A stretch of 64,000 nucleotides of DNA, from the NCBI RefSeq assembly GCF_002979475.1, contig NZ_PCOY01000012.1, forward strand, positions 38,225 through 102,224, given 5' to 3'. The notes under the pieces were generated by a model. It saw only the letters and a list, made by a program, of their open reading frames with translations, did not search any database and was not told the DNA's origin. A program made the position numbers and the translations under genes. Numbering within the stretch: the stretch's first letter is position 1; each line of letters starts with the position of its first letter. This document shows positions 45,821 through 55,271 of the stretch, in pieces. This DNA is from Microbacterium sp. MYb62 (GTDB taxonomy: Bacteria; Actinomycetota; Actinomycetes; Actinomycetales; Microbacteriaceae).

Positions 45821-46123
45821 ATGAAGTCGATCACCGTCACCGAGCTCGCCGAGCGCTCCGGTATCCCGCTCATCGATGTGCGGGAGGTGGACGAGTTCGC
45901 CGCAGGCCACGTGCCCGGCGCCGTCAACATCCCGATGTCCGAGATCGGCAACCGCCTCGACGAGCTGCCGGCGGAGGCGTTCGACGTCATCTGCCAGGCG
46001 GGTGGACGATCGGCTCGGGTCGTCGAGGCGCTCGAAGGCCGCGGATTCGACGCCACGAACGTCGAGGGCGGCACCGGCGAGTGGATCGCCCAGGGCCGTG
46101 CGGTCGAGGTGCCTTCGGCGTGA
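45821..46123 (+). CDS. Rhodanese-like domain protein
   Basis: A 100-residue single rhodanese domain: PLIDVREVDEFAAGHVPGAVNIPMSEI is the family's substrate-side motif, and the active-site loop CQAGGRSARV holds the persulfide cysteine. It would move sulfane sulfur or act in thiol redox chemistry in the cytosol. GAGAGGA precedes the ATG. The stop overlaps the GTG of a glutaredoxin-like gene, so the two are coupled. Confidence 0.92.
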   Translation: MKSITVTELAERSGIPLIDVREVDEFAAGHVPGAVNIPMSEIGNRLDELPAEAFDVICQAGGRSARVVEALEGRGFDATNVEGGTGEWIAQGRAVEVPSA

Positions 46124-46416
46124 CCACGCTGACGCTGATCGGCAAGCCCGACTGCCACCTGTGCGACGTGGCCTCCGACGTGATCGATGCCGTCGTCGCG
46201 GAACTGCCGGACGCCGCGGCGGAGCAGATCGAGATCGTCGAGGCCTCCATCCAAGACGACCCCGCGCTGTACGAGCTGTGGTGGGAGAAGATCCCGGTCG
46301 TCCTGATCGATGGTGAGCTGCACGCGCATTGGCGCGTGGCGCCCGATCGACTGCGCGAAGCACTCGAGACCGCCGTTCGCGGTGACGCGAAGGCCGCAAT
46401 GAAGGAGTCCCTGTGA
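46120..46416 (+). CDS. Glutaredoxin-family protein
   Basis: A 98-residue thioredoxin-fold protein of the DUF836 glutaredoxin-like type: TLIGKPDCHLCDVASDVIDAV has the CxxC redox pair, and KIPVVLIDGELHAHWRV has the cis-proline. It probably reduces disulfides or mixed disulfides with mycothiol in Actinobacteria. It overlaps its neighbours by 4 bp on both sides, in a three-gene operon with the rhodanese and the Dabb protein. Confidence 0.9.
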   Translation: MTTLTLIGKPDCHLCDVASDVIDAVVAELPDAAAEQIEIVEASIQDDPALYELWWEKIPVVLIDGELHAHWRVAPDRLREALETAVRGDAKAAMKESL

Positions 46417-46715
46417 CCATCCGCCACGTCGTGACCTGGAAGCTCGCCGCCGAAGACGCCGAGGTCCGTGCGGCGCAGGCCGCCGAGGTCGCTCGGCGTC
46501 TGAACGCCCTCGACGGCGTCGTGCCGCAGCTCCTCTCGATCTCCGCCGGTGCGAATGTCGCGTACGCGGCGACGAACTGGGACGTGACGCTGGTCGCCGA
46601 CTTCGATTCCGTCGCCGCGATCGATGAGTACCAGGTGCACCCTGCGCACGAAGAGGTCGCCGTCTACATCCGATCGGTGGTCGCTTCCCGCGTCGCCGTC
46701 GACTTCGAGCTCTGA
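46413..46715 (+). CDS. Dabb (stress-responsive alpha/beta barrel) family protein
   Basis: A 100-residue protein with the Dabb fold: IRHVVTWKL at the start, VPQLLSISAGANVAYAATNWDVTLVADFDSVAAIDEYQVHPAHEEVA in the middle. These dimeric ferredoxin-like proteins include cyclases and stress proteins; the role here is unknown. The GTG at 46413 overlaps the glutaredoxin stop. Confidence 0.88.
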   Translation: MTIRHVVTWKLAAEDAEVRAAQAAEVARRLNALDGVVPQLLSISAGANVAYAATNWDVTLVADFDSVAAIDEYQVHPAHEEVAVYIRSVVASRVAVDFEL

Positions 46716-46721
46716 TACTCC

Positions 46722-46738
46722 GTCGCAACTCTTGCGAC
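46722..46738 (+). terminator. Short hairpin after the Dabb gene
   Basis: GTCGCAA (46722-46728) and TTGCGAC (46732-46738) with a 3-nt loop, 6 bp after the stop. There is no T-run, so termination strength is uncertain. Confidence 0.4.
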
Positions 46739-46806
46739 ATCCGATTTCACGGCGTCGGCGACGCGCACTTGCAACGCAAACGTGATACGTCCGTCACACG
46801 ATGTCA

Positions 46807-46835
46807 TTGGTCACGCGACGAGCCGCATGTTTAGA
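46807..46835 (+). promoter_or_regulatory. Candidate promoter of the amino-acid ABC operon
   Basis: TTGGTC (46807-46812) and TTTAGA (46830-46835) at 17 bp spacing, 55 bp before the binding-protein ATG. It is one of several possible matches in this 175-bp gap. Confidence 0.35.
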
Positions 46836-46890
46836 TGTTCTCCTACCCGTCATCGGGCGTCATATTCGCCCTCGACTCACAGGAGCCGAC

Positions 46891-47709
46891 ATGTCCCGTC
46901 GTAACCTCATCGCCGGTCTCGCCCTCGTGGCGACCGCCACCCTCGCGCTCGCCGGCTGCGCGACCGGATCCACCGACGCGGGCAGCAGTGACGCTCCCGC
47001 CGCAGACGACAAGTACGGTCTGGTCGAGGCGGGCACGCTCACGGTCTGCTCCGACGTGCCCTACCCGCCGTTCGAGGTCGAGGACCCGTCCAGCGACATC
47101 CAGTACTCCGGCTTCGACATCGACCTGCTCGCGGCGATCGCCGAGAAGATCGACCTGAAGCTCTCCGTGCAGGACGTGGGCTTCGACGCCCTGCAGTCGG
47201 GCACGACGCTCGCCGCCGGCACGTGCGACATCGGTGCCTCCGCGATGACGATCACCGACGAGCGCAAGGCGAACATCGACTTCTCCGACCCGTACGTCGA
47301 CTCTCTGCAGTCGCTTCTCGTGCGCGCCGACTCGGACATCGAATCCATCGACGACCTCGACGGCAAGAACGTCGGCGTGCAGCAGGGGACGACCGGCGAG
47401 ACCTACGCGAGCGAGAACGCTCCGGGCGCGCAGCTCGTGCAGTACCCCTCGGACGGTGAGCTGTGGCCGGCGATGCAGGCCGGGCAGATCGACGCGATCC
47501 TGCAGGACCAGCCGGTCAACTACGTGCACGAGCAGGACGACCCCGCCTACAAGATCGTCGAGACGTACCCGACCGACGAGTCGTACGGCTTCGCCTTCGC
47601 CAAGGGCGAGAAGGACGAGCTGCGCGACGCCGTCAACAAGGCGCTGAAGGAGCTCCAGGACGACGGCGGCTACCAGAAGATCTACGACGAGTACCTCGCG
47701 GCCAAGTGA
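46891..47709 (+). CDS. Polar amino acid ABC transporter, substrate-binding lipoprotein
   Basis: A 272-residue exported lipoprotein of family 3 (HisJ/GlnH type). Signal sequence with lipobox LAGC (ALAGCATG). The body opens with GTLTVCSDVPYPPFEVED, then YSGFDIDLLAAIAEKIDLKLSVQDVGFDAL and the late CDIGASAMTITDERKANIDFSDPY, all typical. A negative or polar amino acid, or cystine, is a likely ligand, but the sequence does not fix which. The ATG at 46891 has CAGGAG upstream; the frame is open earlier but without a signal peptide. Confidence 0.92.
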   Translation: MSRRNLIAGLALVATATLALAGCATGSTDAGSSDAPAADDKYGLVEAGTLTVCSDVPYPPFEVEDPSSDIQYSGFDIDLLAAIAEKIDLKLSVQDVGFDALQSGTTLAAGTCDIGASAMTITDERKANIDFSDPYVDSLQSLLVRADSDIESIDDLDGKNVGVQQGTTGETYASENAPGAQLVQYPSDGELWPAMQAGQIDAILQDQPVNYVHEQDDPAYKIVETYPTDESYGFAFAKGEKDELRDAVNKALKELQDDGGYQKIYDEYLAAK

Positions 47710-47743
47710 CCGGCGGCGTCGGTAGAGCGGGAGGACCTCGACG

Positions 47744-48537
47744 ATGGCGTTGAGGCGCACCACCAAGAGCAAGCTGTATCGGTACTCGGTCTACGTGGTG
47801 TTGATCGCGATCGCCGTCTGGGCGATCGTGAGCACCGACTGGGCAAAGATCGGACCGCTGTTCTTCAATCCTGAAGTCGCGGCGAAGATGTTCCCCGGGA
47901 TCATCACCACCGCCCTCGTCAACACGCTGTGGTTCACGGCTGTGGCCTTCGCCGGCGGCCTGCTGCTCGGCGTCGTGCTGGCGCTGATGAAGCTGTCGAC
48001 CATCGCGCCTTTCCGGTGGATCGCGACGGTATGGATCGAGCTGTTCCGCGGGCTTCCCGCGATCCTCACGATCTTCGGTATCGCCTTCATCCTGCCGATC
48101 GCCCTGGGCGTCCCCGGCACGAAGCTCGGCGGACCGGTCGTGCTCGGGCTCATCGGCCTCGTCCTGGTCGCCTCGGCGTACATGGCCGAGACGATCCGCG
48201 CCGGTATCCAGGCTGTTCCGAAGGGGCAGACGGAGGCCGCGCGGTCGCTGGGCATGTCGCCCATGAAGACGACGTTCTGGATCATCGTGCCGCAGGGTTT
48301 CCGGATCATCATCCCGCCCCTGACCAACGAGTTCGTCCTCCTGCTGAAGGACACGTCGCTGCTCTTCGTGGCGGGTTCGTTCATCTGGTCGAAGGAGCTC
48401 ACGACCTTCGCCCGTGATGCGAGCACGCAGAACGCGAACGGAACGCCGCTGATCATGGCGGCGATCCTGTACCTGATCGTGACGATCCCGCTCACGCGCT
48501 TCAGTGCGTGGCTGGAGCGACGGATGTCGAGGCAGCG

Positions 48538-48541
<4 letters not shown>
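47744..48541 (+). CDS. Polar amino acid ABC transporter permease
   Basis: A 265-residue permease of the HisM/GlnP type. The first span is near [16 protein letters not shown]; the typical start of the conserved region is [34 protein letters not shown]. The EAA loop is [32 protein letters not shown]. It follows the binding-protein gene after 34 bp and overlaps the ATPase gene by 4 bp. Confidence 0.94.
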
Positions 48542-49293
<752 letters not shown>

Positions 49294-49306
49294 CTCCGAG
49301 ATCGAC

Positions 49307-49344
49307 GAGACCCCCTGTCGCAGACGTCTGCGACAGGGGGTCTC
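49307..49344. terminator. 38-bp perfect palindrome, bidirectional terminator
   Basis: Every base of 49307-49344 pairs with its mirror position; the arms begin GAGACCCCCTGTCGC and the centre is ACGT. It lies between the ATPase gene and the converging DUF1508 gene. A hairpin with an 18-bp stem should stop transcription in both directions. Confidence 0.75.
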
Positions 49345-49367
49345 GGCGTGAAGCGTGGGTGTCGAGC

Positions 49368-49547
49368 TCAGTCGGCCTCGACGACATCGGCGTCGGGCGC
49401 GTTGCGCTTGACGGAGTCGATGCCGTTCAACGCGGCGGACTTCGACGAATAGCCCTCGCTGATCGCGATGACCTCGCCGTTTCCGGCCTTCAGACGGAAC
49501 CGGTACTCGCCGGCCTTGTCGGTGTACAGCTCGAACTTGCCTGCCAT
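49368..49547 (-). CDS. YegP-like DUF1508 protein
   Basis: A 59-residue protein made of one DUF1508 repeat: GKFELYTDKAGEYRFRLKAGNGEVIAISEGYSSKSAALNGIDSVKRNAP. This is the classic YegP core; E. coli YegP has two such repeats, so this is the short form. The function is unknown. The ATG at 49547 gives the canonical MAGKFEL start and has AGGACG upstream; the frame is open further but without family homology. Confidence 0.88.
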   Translation of the reverse strand: MAGKFELYTDKAGEYRFRLKAGNGEVIAISEGYSSKSAALNGIDSVKRNAPDADVVEAD

Positions 49548-49636
49548 GAGGCGTCCTTTCTCTCTCGGATGAAGGGATTCCCGCCCCTCGGGCCTCACGC
49601 TAGCGCTCAGAACGGGCCCCGGGGAAGAGCGGTGAC

Positions 49637-50728
49637 TCAGCCGCGAGGGTGCACGGCCACGGGCTCGGGCGCGACGGCGATGCGCACACGGTCACCGAAC
49701 GACGGATGGATGCCGGGGACGTGCTGCACGCGCACGAGCTCGCCGGACTCGGTGCGTACGAGTGTGCGACGCATACTGCCCAGGAAGGTGCTCTCCTCGA
49801 CCAGGGCGTCGGCTGCGGCATCCTCCTCGGACGCGAAGTACACGTTCTCGGGCCGCAGGAACACGTCGACAGGGCCGTCCGCCGGCGACTGCAGCGGGAG
49901 CCGCTGCCCCCACACCATCACGTGATCGCCCGCGGCGACGCCCGACACGACGCTGGACAGACCCACGAACGCCGCGACGCCCGCGGTGGACGGCGTCGTG
50001 TAGAGCTCTTCGGGCGAGCCGATCTGCTCGATGCGACCCGCGTTCATCACGGCGATCCGGTCGGAGACGGCCAGCGCCTCCTCCTGGTCATGCGTGACGA
50101 AGACGGTCGTGATCCCGAGGCGCAGCTGGATGCGGCGGATCTCGTCGCGCAGTTGAACCCGCACCTTCGCGTCGAGTGCCGAGAGAGGTTCGTCGAGCAG
50201 CAGCACCTTGGGCTCGGTGACCAGGGCGCGCGCGAGCGCCACACGCTGCTGCTGCCCGCCGGAGAGCTGGTGCGGGAACCTGTCGGCGAAGTCGGTGAGG
50301 CCGACCAATGCGAGGGCGTCGACGGCGCGGCGTGCGGCCTCCGCCTTGCCGACGCCGCGTCGACGCAGGCCGAAAGCGGTGTTCTCGGCGACCCGCAGGT
50401 GTGGGAACAGGGAGTACGACTGGAAGACCATGCCGATGTCGCGCTTGTTGGTCGGCACTCGCGACACGTCACCGCCGCCCAGGAGCACGGCGCCCTCGTC
50501 TGCGCCCTCGAGACCGGCGAGAACTCGCAGCAGGGTCGTCTTGCCGCAACCGGACGGGCCGAGGAGGGAGACGAACTCGCCGGGCGCGATGTCGAGGTCG
50601 ACCCCGTGCAGCACTCGGTTGCCTGCGTAGCTCTTGACGATGCCCTGCAGCTCGACGCGGGTGCCCTCGCCGGCCTGGGCGAGGAGCAGGTTGTCCTTGG
50701 TGCGCGGGAGCGCGTGGTCGAGGGTCAT
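49637..50728 (-). CDS. Fe3+/polyamine-type ABC importer ATP-binding protein
   Basis: A 363-residue ATPase of the PotA/FbpC class: Walker A GPSGCGKTTLLRVLAGLE, GMVFQSYSLFPHL, signature [15 protein letters not shown], Walker B VLLLDEPLSALD, H-loop VTHDQEEALAVSD, plus a C-terminal TOBE-like domain (DVFLRPENVYF, VRIAVAPEPVAVHP). It is the last gene of an operon with two permeases and a binding protein; its ATG overlaps the upstream permease stop by 4 bp. The substrate could be a polyamine, ferric iron or a 2-aminoethylphosphonate-like compound. Confidence 0.92.
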   Translation of the reverse strand: MTLDHALPRTKDNLLLAQAGEGTRVELQGIVKSYAGNRVLHGVDLDIAPGEFVSLLGPSGCGKTTLLRVLAGLEGADEGAVLLGGGDVSRVPTNKRDIGMVFQSYSLFPHLRVAENTAFGLRRRGVGKAEAARRAVDALALVGLTDFADRFPHQLSGGQQQRVALARALVTEPKVLLLDEPLSALDAKVRVQLRDEIRRIQLRLGITTVFVTHDQEEALAVSDRIAVMNAGRIEQIGSPEELYTTPSTAGVAAFVGLSSVVSGVAAGDHVMVWGQRLPLQSPADGPVDVFLRPENVYFASEEDAAADALVEESTFLGSMRRTLVRTESGELVRVQHVPGIHPSFGDRVRIAVAPEPVAVHPRG

Positions 50729-51519
50729 GAGCGGGCCTTTCCGGAGCCGCGGGCGACGCGGCCGATGACGAGGAGCAGGAGGAAGACGAGCAGCAGCGCC
50801 AGCAGGGTGAAGATCGCCGGGGCGTAGGGATCCTGCTTGTTCACGACGACCATGGCGGTCTGGAACACCTGGCGGTTCAGGAGCGAGGCGATCGTGAACT
50901 CCCCGAGCACGACGGCGATGGAGATCAGCGATGCCGCGAGCAGTCCCTGGCGCATGTTCGGGGCGAGCACCTTCAGGACGACCGTCGGCCAGCTTGCGCC
51001 GAGCGAGCGCGCCGCTTCGGAGAGCGTGCGCAGATCCGCCGCATCGATCGACGCCTGGATCGAGCGGAACGCGAACGGCAGAACCGTGATCCCGTAGGCG
51101 AAAGCGAGCGTCCAGGTGCCGGTGCCGAACGCGCGGCCGATCTGCAGATAGATCGGCGCGAGGCCGACCACGAGCACGATCGCCGGGATCGAGATGGGCA
51201 GCAGCACCGCGAACTCGAAGGTCGGCTTGAGCTTCGGGAAGCGCAGGTTCACCAGGATCATGGTCGGTGCGAGGAGGAGCAGGACGATGGCGACCGTCAC
51301 GATCGCGAGGATCATCGAGTTGCCCAGCCCCGTCCAGATCGGCTTGAGCGTCGCCGCGGCCGCGGGGTCGAACAGCGCGGTCCAGCGGGCGAACGACAAT
51401 CCGCCCTCAGGGTCGCGCAGGGTGAACAGGAACGTCGATACCAGTGGGATCGCGAAGAACGCGCCGACCAGGACGCCGATGATCCAGCGGGTTGCGAGAG
51501 AGGGACCGAGGCGGTTCAC
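50725..51519 (-). CDS. ABC importer permease (second subunit)
   Basis: A 264-residue permease with six spans; the first is WIIGVLVGAFFAIPLVSTFLF. The EAA loop is SIDAADLRTLSEAARSLGASWPTVVLKV. It belongs to the PotC/FbpB-like group. I use GTG at 51519, which overlaps the upstream permease stop and has GAGGTGG before it; a GTG at 51528 is also possible. The open frame further upstream lies inside the other permease gene and is not coding. Confidence 0.9.
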   Translation of the reverse strand: MNRLGPSLATRWIIGVLVGAFFAIPLVSTFLFTLRDPEGGLSFARWTALFDPAAAATLKPIWTGLGNSMILAIVTVAIVLLLLAPTMILVNLRFPKLKPTFEFAVLLPISIPAIVLVVGLAPIYLQIGRAFGTGTWTLAFAYGITVLPFAFRSIQASIDAADLRTLSEAARSLGASWPTVVLKVLAPNMRQGLLAASLISIAVVLGEFTIASLLNRQVFQTAMVVVNKQDPYAPAIFTLLALLLVFLLLLVIGRVARGSGKARS

Positions 51520-52454
51520 GACTGCCACCTCGCAGCGCGTCGCTGCACGAGGGAGTACAGGGCCATCACGATCCCGACGATCACGATCATGCCGAGCGCG
51601 AGGGCGCCGGCGAGGTTCTCGCGGCCGAGCACCGTCTCGCTCGTGAGAGCGGTGCGGATCTGCAGCGGCACGATCTGCGCGCCCTGGCTGGCGAGGGCGG
51701 CGGCCGTGGCGTACGAGGAGAACGCGTTCGCGAACAGCAGCAGCAGGCTGGCGAGGAACGACGGGGCGAGCACGGGGATGCCGATGCGGAGCCAGAAGCT
51801 CGATCGCGTGCCGCCGAGGGTGAGGTTGGCCTCGGCCCACTGCGGCTTGAGTGCGGCGAGGGCGGGCATGAAGGTGATCACCATCAGCGGTATCTGGAAG
51901 TAGAAGTAGGGGAGGATGAGGCCCGGCAGCTCGTAGAGCCAGGTGCCGTTCACGAAGATGTCGACGCCGAAGGAGTCCTTCAGGAAGACCGTGACGACGC
52001 CCTGGATGCCGATCGTCGCGATGAAGGCGAACGCCAGCATGACGCCGCCGAACTGCGCGAGCACACCCGCTGCGGCATCCACCGCCGAGCGTGTTCTGCC
52101 CTCGGGGTCCATGCCGAGCAGGGCGTAGCAGACGAGGGCGCCGACCAGCGCGCCGACGACGGCGGTGAGCAGCGAGAGCCCGGCGGAGTTCGCGAAGGTG
52201 TTCAGCACGACGGGGTCGGCGAGGGCAGACAGGTTCGCCCACGTGAACGTGCCGTCCTTCGTGAAGAAGCCGGAGCCGATCGACAGGATCGTCGGGACTG
52301 CCAGGAAGAGCACGACATAGGCGGCGAAGGGGACGAGCCCGAGCCAGGCGAGGGACGGAGCGGACCGCCGGGCCCTCGCGTGCTGCGAGGACCCGGCGGC
52401 GGTGACGGGGGCGGATGTTGTGGCATCCACCCCCGGTGCGGAGAGGGTCGTCAC
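51516..52454 (-). CDS. ABC importer permease (first subunit)
   Basis: A 312-residue permease of the PotB type. After an Ala/Thr/Ser-rich cytoplasmic N-terminus (residues about 1-30) the first span is LAWLGLVPFAAYVVLFLAVPTIL. The conserved loop ALAALKPQWAEANLTLGGTRSSFWLRIGIPVLAP corresponds to the EAA region. The GTG at 52454 overlaps the binding-protein stop (GTGA). It works with the second permease and the ATPase encoded downstream. Confidence 0.9.
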   Translation of the reverse strand: MTTLSAPGVDATTSAPVTAAGSSQHARARRSAPSLAWLGLVPFAAYVVLFLAVPTILSIGSGFFTKDGTFTWANLSALADPVVLNTFANSAGLSLLTAVVGALVGALVCYALLGMDPEGRTRSAVDAAAGVLAQFGGVMLAFAFIATIGIQGVVTVFLKDSFGVDIFVNGTWLYELPGLILPYFYFQIPLMVITFMPALAALKPQWAEANLTLGGTRSSFWLRIGIPVLAPSFLASLLLLFANAFSSYATAAALASQGAQIVPLQIRTALTSETVLGRENLAGALALGMIVIVGIVMALYSLVQRRAARWQS

Positions 52455-53590
52455 TGGACCGCCGCGGCCCACTTCTCGCCGAGCAGCGTGCCGGCGTTCG
52501 TCGACTGCTCCTCGGTCGGGACGACCGTCTCCTCCGGGGCTTCGGGGAGCGCTGCCGCGAGGTCGGCGTCGATCGTGCCGGCCTCGGTCATGGCCTCCAT
52601 GCGCACCGGGCGGGCTCCACCCTTCAGCCAGAGGTTCTGCACCTCGTCGCTGTAGAGGAACTCCTGCCACAGACGAGCAGCGGCCGGGTGCGGGGCGTCG
52701 GCATTGATGGCCTGGTTGTAGTAGCCCGCGTAGCCGGTGCCGTCGAACACGACGACCTTCCAGTCCTTGTTGTCCGCCGTGTGCGAGGCGTTCAGGTAGT
52801 CCCAGTCGAACACGACGGGGGTCTCGCCGCTCGCGATGGTCGCGGTGGTGACGTCGACCTTGAGCAGGTTGCCGGCCTTCTGCAGCTCCGAGAAGAAGTC
52901 GATGCCCGGCTGGAAGTCGTCGAGTGTGCCGTCGGACTGCACGGTCGCCAGGCCCACTGCGGCGAAGGCGGCGCCGGCTTGGGTCGGGTCGCCGTTGATC
53001 GCGACGGCACCCTTGTAGTCGGCCGAGAGCAGATCGGCGAGCTCGGCGGGAGCGTCGAACTTCGACGAGTCGTAGCCGATCGACATGTATCCGCCGTAGT
53101 CGCCGACGAAGAGACCGGTCGGCTCCTTCAGCTCGTCGGGGATCTCGTCCCACGTCTGCACCTTGTAGGGCGCGAACGTGTCGGTGTTCTGCAGCGCGAC
53201 CGTGAGGCCGAGGTCGAACACGTCGGGAGCCGTGTCGAGTCCCTCGTTCGTCTTCGCGGCCTGGATCTCCTCGGCGCTCGAAACGTCGGGGGAAGCCTCG
53301 TTGATCGTGATCTCCGGATACTTCTCCGCGAACAGGTCGAGGATCTCGCCGTAGTTCGCCCAGTCGCGCGGCAACGCGATGACGTTGAGCGATCCCTCGG
53401 CCTTCGCGGCGGCCTCGAGGTCGGCGAACGAGCCGAAGTCGGCGACCGACGTCGCGGCGGAGGCGTCGACGTCGGAGCTGCCTCCGTCGGTCGCGTCAGC
53501 TGCGCCAGAGCAGGCCGTGAGTGCGAGTGCGGCCGTGGTGGCCAGGGCGATGCCGGCGCCGATGCGCGCGCGGCGGGTGAAGCGAGCCAT
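52451..53590 (-). CDS. ABC importer substrate-binding lipoprotein, Fe3+/spermidine/aminoethylphosphonate class
   Basis: A 379-residue exported lipoprotein with a twin-arginine-like basic start (MARFTRRARIG), hydrophobic core and lipobox LTAC. The body is an extracellular solute-binding protein family 1 member: EGSLNVIALPRDWANYGEILDLFAEKYPEI, VFDLGLTVALQN, and TGYAGYYNQAINADAPHPAAARLWQEFLYSDEVQ. It heads the four-gene importer operon. Its ribosome binding site GAGAGGA lies inside an 11-bp inverted repeat (53592-53646), which may control translation. The ligand is not clear from sequence alone. Confidence 0.88.
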   Translation of the reverse strand: MARFTRRARIGAGIALATTAALALTACSGAADATDGGSSDVDASAATSVADFGSFADLEAAAKAEGSLNVIALPRDWANYGEILDLFAEKYPEITINEASPDVSSAEEIQAAKTNEGLDTAPDVFDLGLTVALQNTDTFAPYKVQTWDEIPDELKEPTGLFVGDYGGYMSIGYDSSKFDAPAELADLLSADYKGAVAINGDPTQAGAAFAAVGLATVQSDGTLDDFQPGIDFFSELQKAGNLLKVDVTTATIASGETPVVFDWDYLNASHTADNKDWKVVVFDGTGYAGYYNQAINADAPHPAAARLWQEFLYSDEVQNLWLKGGARPVRMEAMTEAGTIDADLAAALPEAPEETVVPTEEQSTNAGTLLGEKWAAAVQ

Positions 53591-53591
53591 G

Positions 53592-53646
53592 AGTGTCCTC
53601 TCGGTGTCCGGCGCTGTGAGCCGGTTTCGGGTTGCGAGAGGACACT
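53592..53646 (-). promoter_or_regulatory. Inverted repeat that buries the ribosome binding site of the binding-protein gene
   Basis: On the minus strand AGTGTCCTCTC (53646-53636) is perfectly complementary to GAGAGGACACT (53602-53592), which contains the Shine-Dalgarno and ends 1 bp before the ATG. A smaller inner hairpin (CCGGC with GCCGG) lies in the loop. If the left arm is transcribed this is a translation switch; if not, it is a DNA operator at the promoter. The following 166 bp (53647-53812) show nothing I can support. Confidence 0.55.
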
Positions 53647-53812
53647 ATGAGGCGGAGGTGGCCGCCCGTCGCGGGTACGGTGAACGGGCGGTGGCGAGGT
53701 GGTGGCGGGACGGGGTGCGTGCGCGCTTCGCTCGGCCTTGTGCGCTTCGGTCGGCCGGAATCCGAGGATATGGCCGAGTGTGCTGCCGAAGGCCGAGCGC
53801 AGTGGAGCGGTG

Positions 53813-54328
53813 TCAGGGAGTGGGGACGGTGTACTTGAACCCGCGGTGCGAGCCCACGTAGCCGAGGCGCTCGTAGAACCGGTGCGCGTCGACGCGGGCG
53901 GCATCCGAGGTGAGCTGCACCATCGCTGCGCCGACCGCCGGGGCTGCGGCTTCTCCGACCCAACGCATCACCGCCGAGCCGATGCCCGAGGAGCGCAGGC
54001 TGCTCTGCACCCGCACCGCCTCGACGAGCAGTCGTCGTGCGCCGCGGCGGGCCATCCCGGGAATCGAGGTGAGCTGCAGGGTGCCGACGATCGCGCCGTC
54101 GAGCTCGATCACGAGCAGGTCGTTCGACGGTTCGGCCAGGATCTCGACGAGCCCCCGCTCGTAGGCAGGGCGGTCCTCCTCGGAGGCCACATCGCCGCGT
54201 GCGGCACTGATCGGGTCGTCCGCGAGCAGGGCGATCACGGCATCCGTGTCGTCGACCGTCGCGCGGCGGAGGAGCGCGGTCCCGATGCGCGATTCGAACG
54301 AGTGAGGCAGCGGGAGGGCGTCGAGCAT
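53813..54328 (-). CDS. GNAT-family N-acetyltransferase
   Basis: A 171-residue acetyltransferase: LLRRATVDDTDAVIALLADDP, a central DLLVIELDGAIVGTLQLTSIPGM, the acetyl-CoA loop VEAVRVQSSLRSSGIGSAVMRWV (R-x-x-G-I-G) and the closing AHRFYERLGYVGSHRGFKYTV. The ATG at 54328 starts the family's N-terminus. It is divergent from the TSUP gene (78 bp gap). The substrate is unknown; proteins of this type acetylate amines or drugs. Confidence 0.9.
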   Translation of the reverse strand: MLDALPLPHSFESRIGTALLRRATVDDTDAVIALLADDPISAARGDVASEEDRPAYERGLVEILAEPSNDLLVIELDGAIVGTLQLTSIPGMARRGARRLLVEAVRVQSSLRSSGIGSAVMRWVGEAAAPAVGAAMVQLTSDAARVDAHRFYERLGYVGSHRGFKYTVPTP

Positions 54329-54406
54329 GACTCCAGTCTGCCAGCGCCCCGCAGAAAGGCACGAGCCGATGCGAGGGCGACGGCGACTCTCTGGAATCAT
54401 GGCCAG

Positions 54407-55237
54407 GTGGATATCGGCGCCGTGCTCGGACTCGAGCAGCTCACCTGGGGGATGCTGCTGCTCGTCGTCATCGCCGCGTTCTGCGCCGGCTGGATCGATG
54501 CGGTCGTCGGCGGGGGAGGGCTGCTGCAGCTGCCGGCGCTGCTGTTGATCCCCGGTATCTCCCCGGTGCAGGCACTCGCGACGAACAAGCTCGCCTCGGT
54601 CTTCGGCACCGCGACCAGCAGCGTCACCTACTACCGCCGCGCGAAACCCGATATCCGCACCGCGCTGCCGATGGCGGCGATCGCCCTGGTCGGCTCCTTC
54701 GGAGGAGCAGCGGTGGCGACGGTGCTGCCACCGGCCGCCTTCAAGCCGATCATCGTGATTGCCCTGCTCGTGGTGGCGCTGTTCACCGCGTTCCGGCCGC
54801 AGATGGGTGCCGCGACGCAGCTGCGGTTCCACGGGCACAAGCACCACATCATGGCCGGCGTGGCGGGACTCGGCATCGGCTTCTACGACGGGATGATCGG
54901 GCCGGGAACGGGCACCTTCCTCGTGATCACGCTGGTCGCACTGCTCGGCTACGACTTCCTACAGGCGAGCGCGAAGGCCAAGATCGTCAACCTCGCGACG
55001 AACATCGGTGCGCTGCTGCTGTTCATCCCGCACGGCGCCGTGCTGTGGCTGCTGGGCGGCATCCTCGCGGTCGCGAACGTCGCGGGCAGCTATCTGGGGT
55101 CGCGCATGGCGATCTCACGCGGGACCACCTTCATCCGCGTGGTGTTCCTCGTGGTCGTGGTCGCGCTGATCGCGAAGCTCGGCGTCGACGTGTGGAACGA
55201 GAACATCGTCCCGGCGTTCGCGGCGTTCTCATCCTGA
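54407..55237 (+). CDS. TSUP-family (TauE/SafE) membrane permease
   Basis: A 276-residue integral membrane protein with about eight spans and the duplicated glycine-rich motifs of the family: AGWIDAVVGGGGLLQLPALLL in the first half and GFYDGMIGPGTGTFLVITLV in the second. Family members export sulfite, sulfoacetate or other organic anions. The start is GTG at 54407 (VDIGAVLGLEQLTW); no better start lies near. It converges on aspS across a strong hairpin. Confidence 0.92.
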   Translation: MDIGAVLGLEQLTWGMLLLVVIAAFCAGWIDAVVGGGGLLQLPALLLIPGISPVQALATNKLASVFGTATSSVTYYRRAKPDIRTALPMAAIALVGSFGGAAVATVLPPAAFKPIIVIALLVVALFTAFRPQMGAATQLRFHGHKHHIMAGVAGLGIGFYDGMIGPGTGTFLVITLVALLGYDFLQASAKAKIVNLATNIGALLLFIPHGAVLWLLGGILAVANVAGSYLGSRMAISRGTTFIRVVFLVVVVALIAKLGVDVWNENIVPAFAAFSS

Positions 55238-55271
55238 CGGCGCGTGCGACGCCACGCAGGATCAGGCAGAA

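Noticed and set aside
53647..53812. Short GC-rich frames upstream of the importer operon as genes
   Set aside because: They are rich in Arg, Gly and Trp, have no start with a ribosome binding site and resemble no family.
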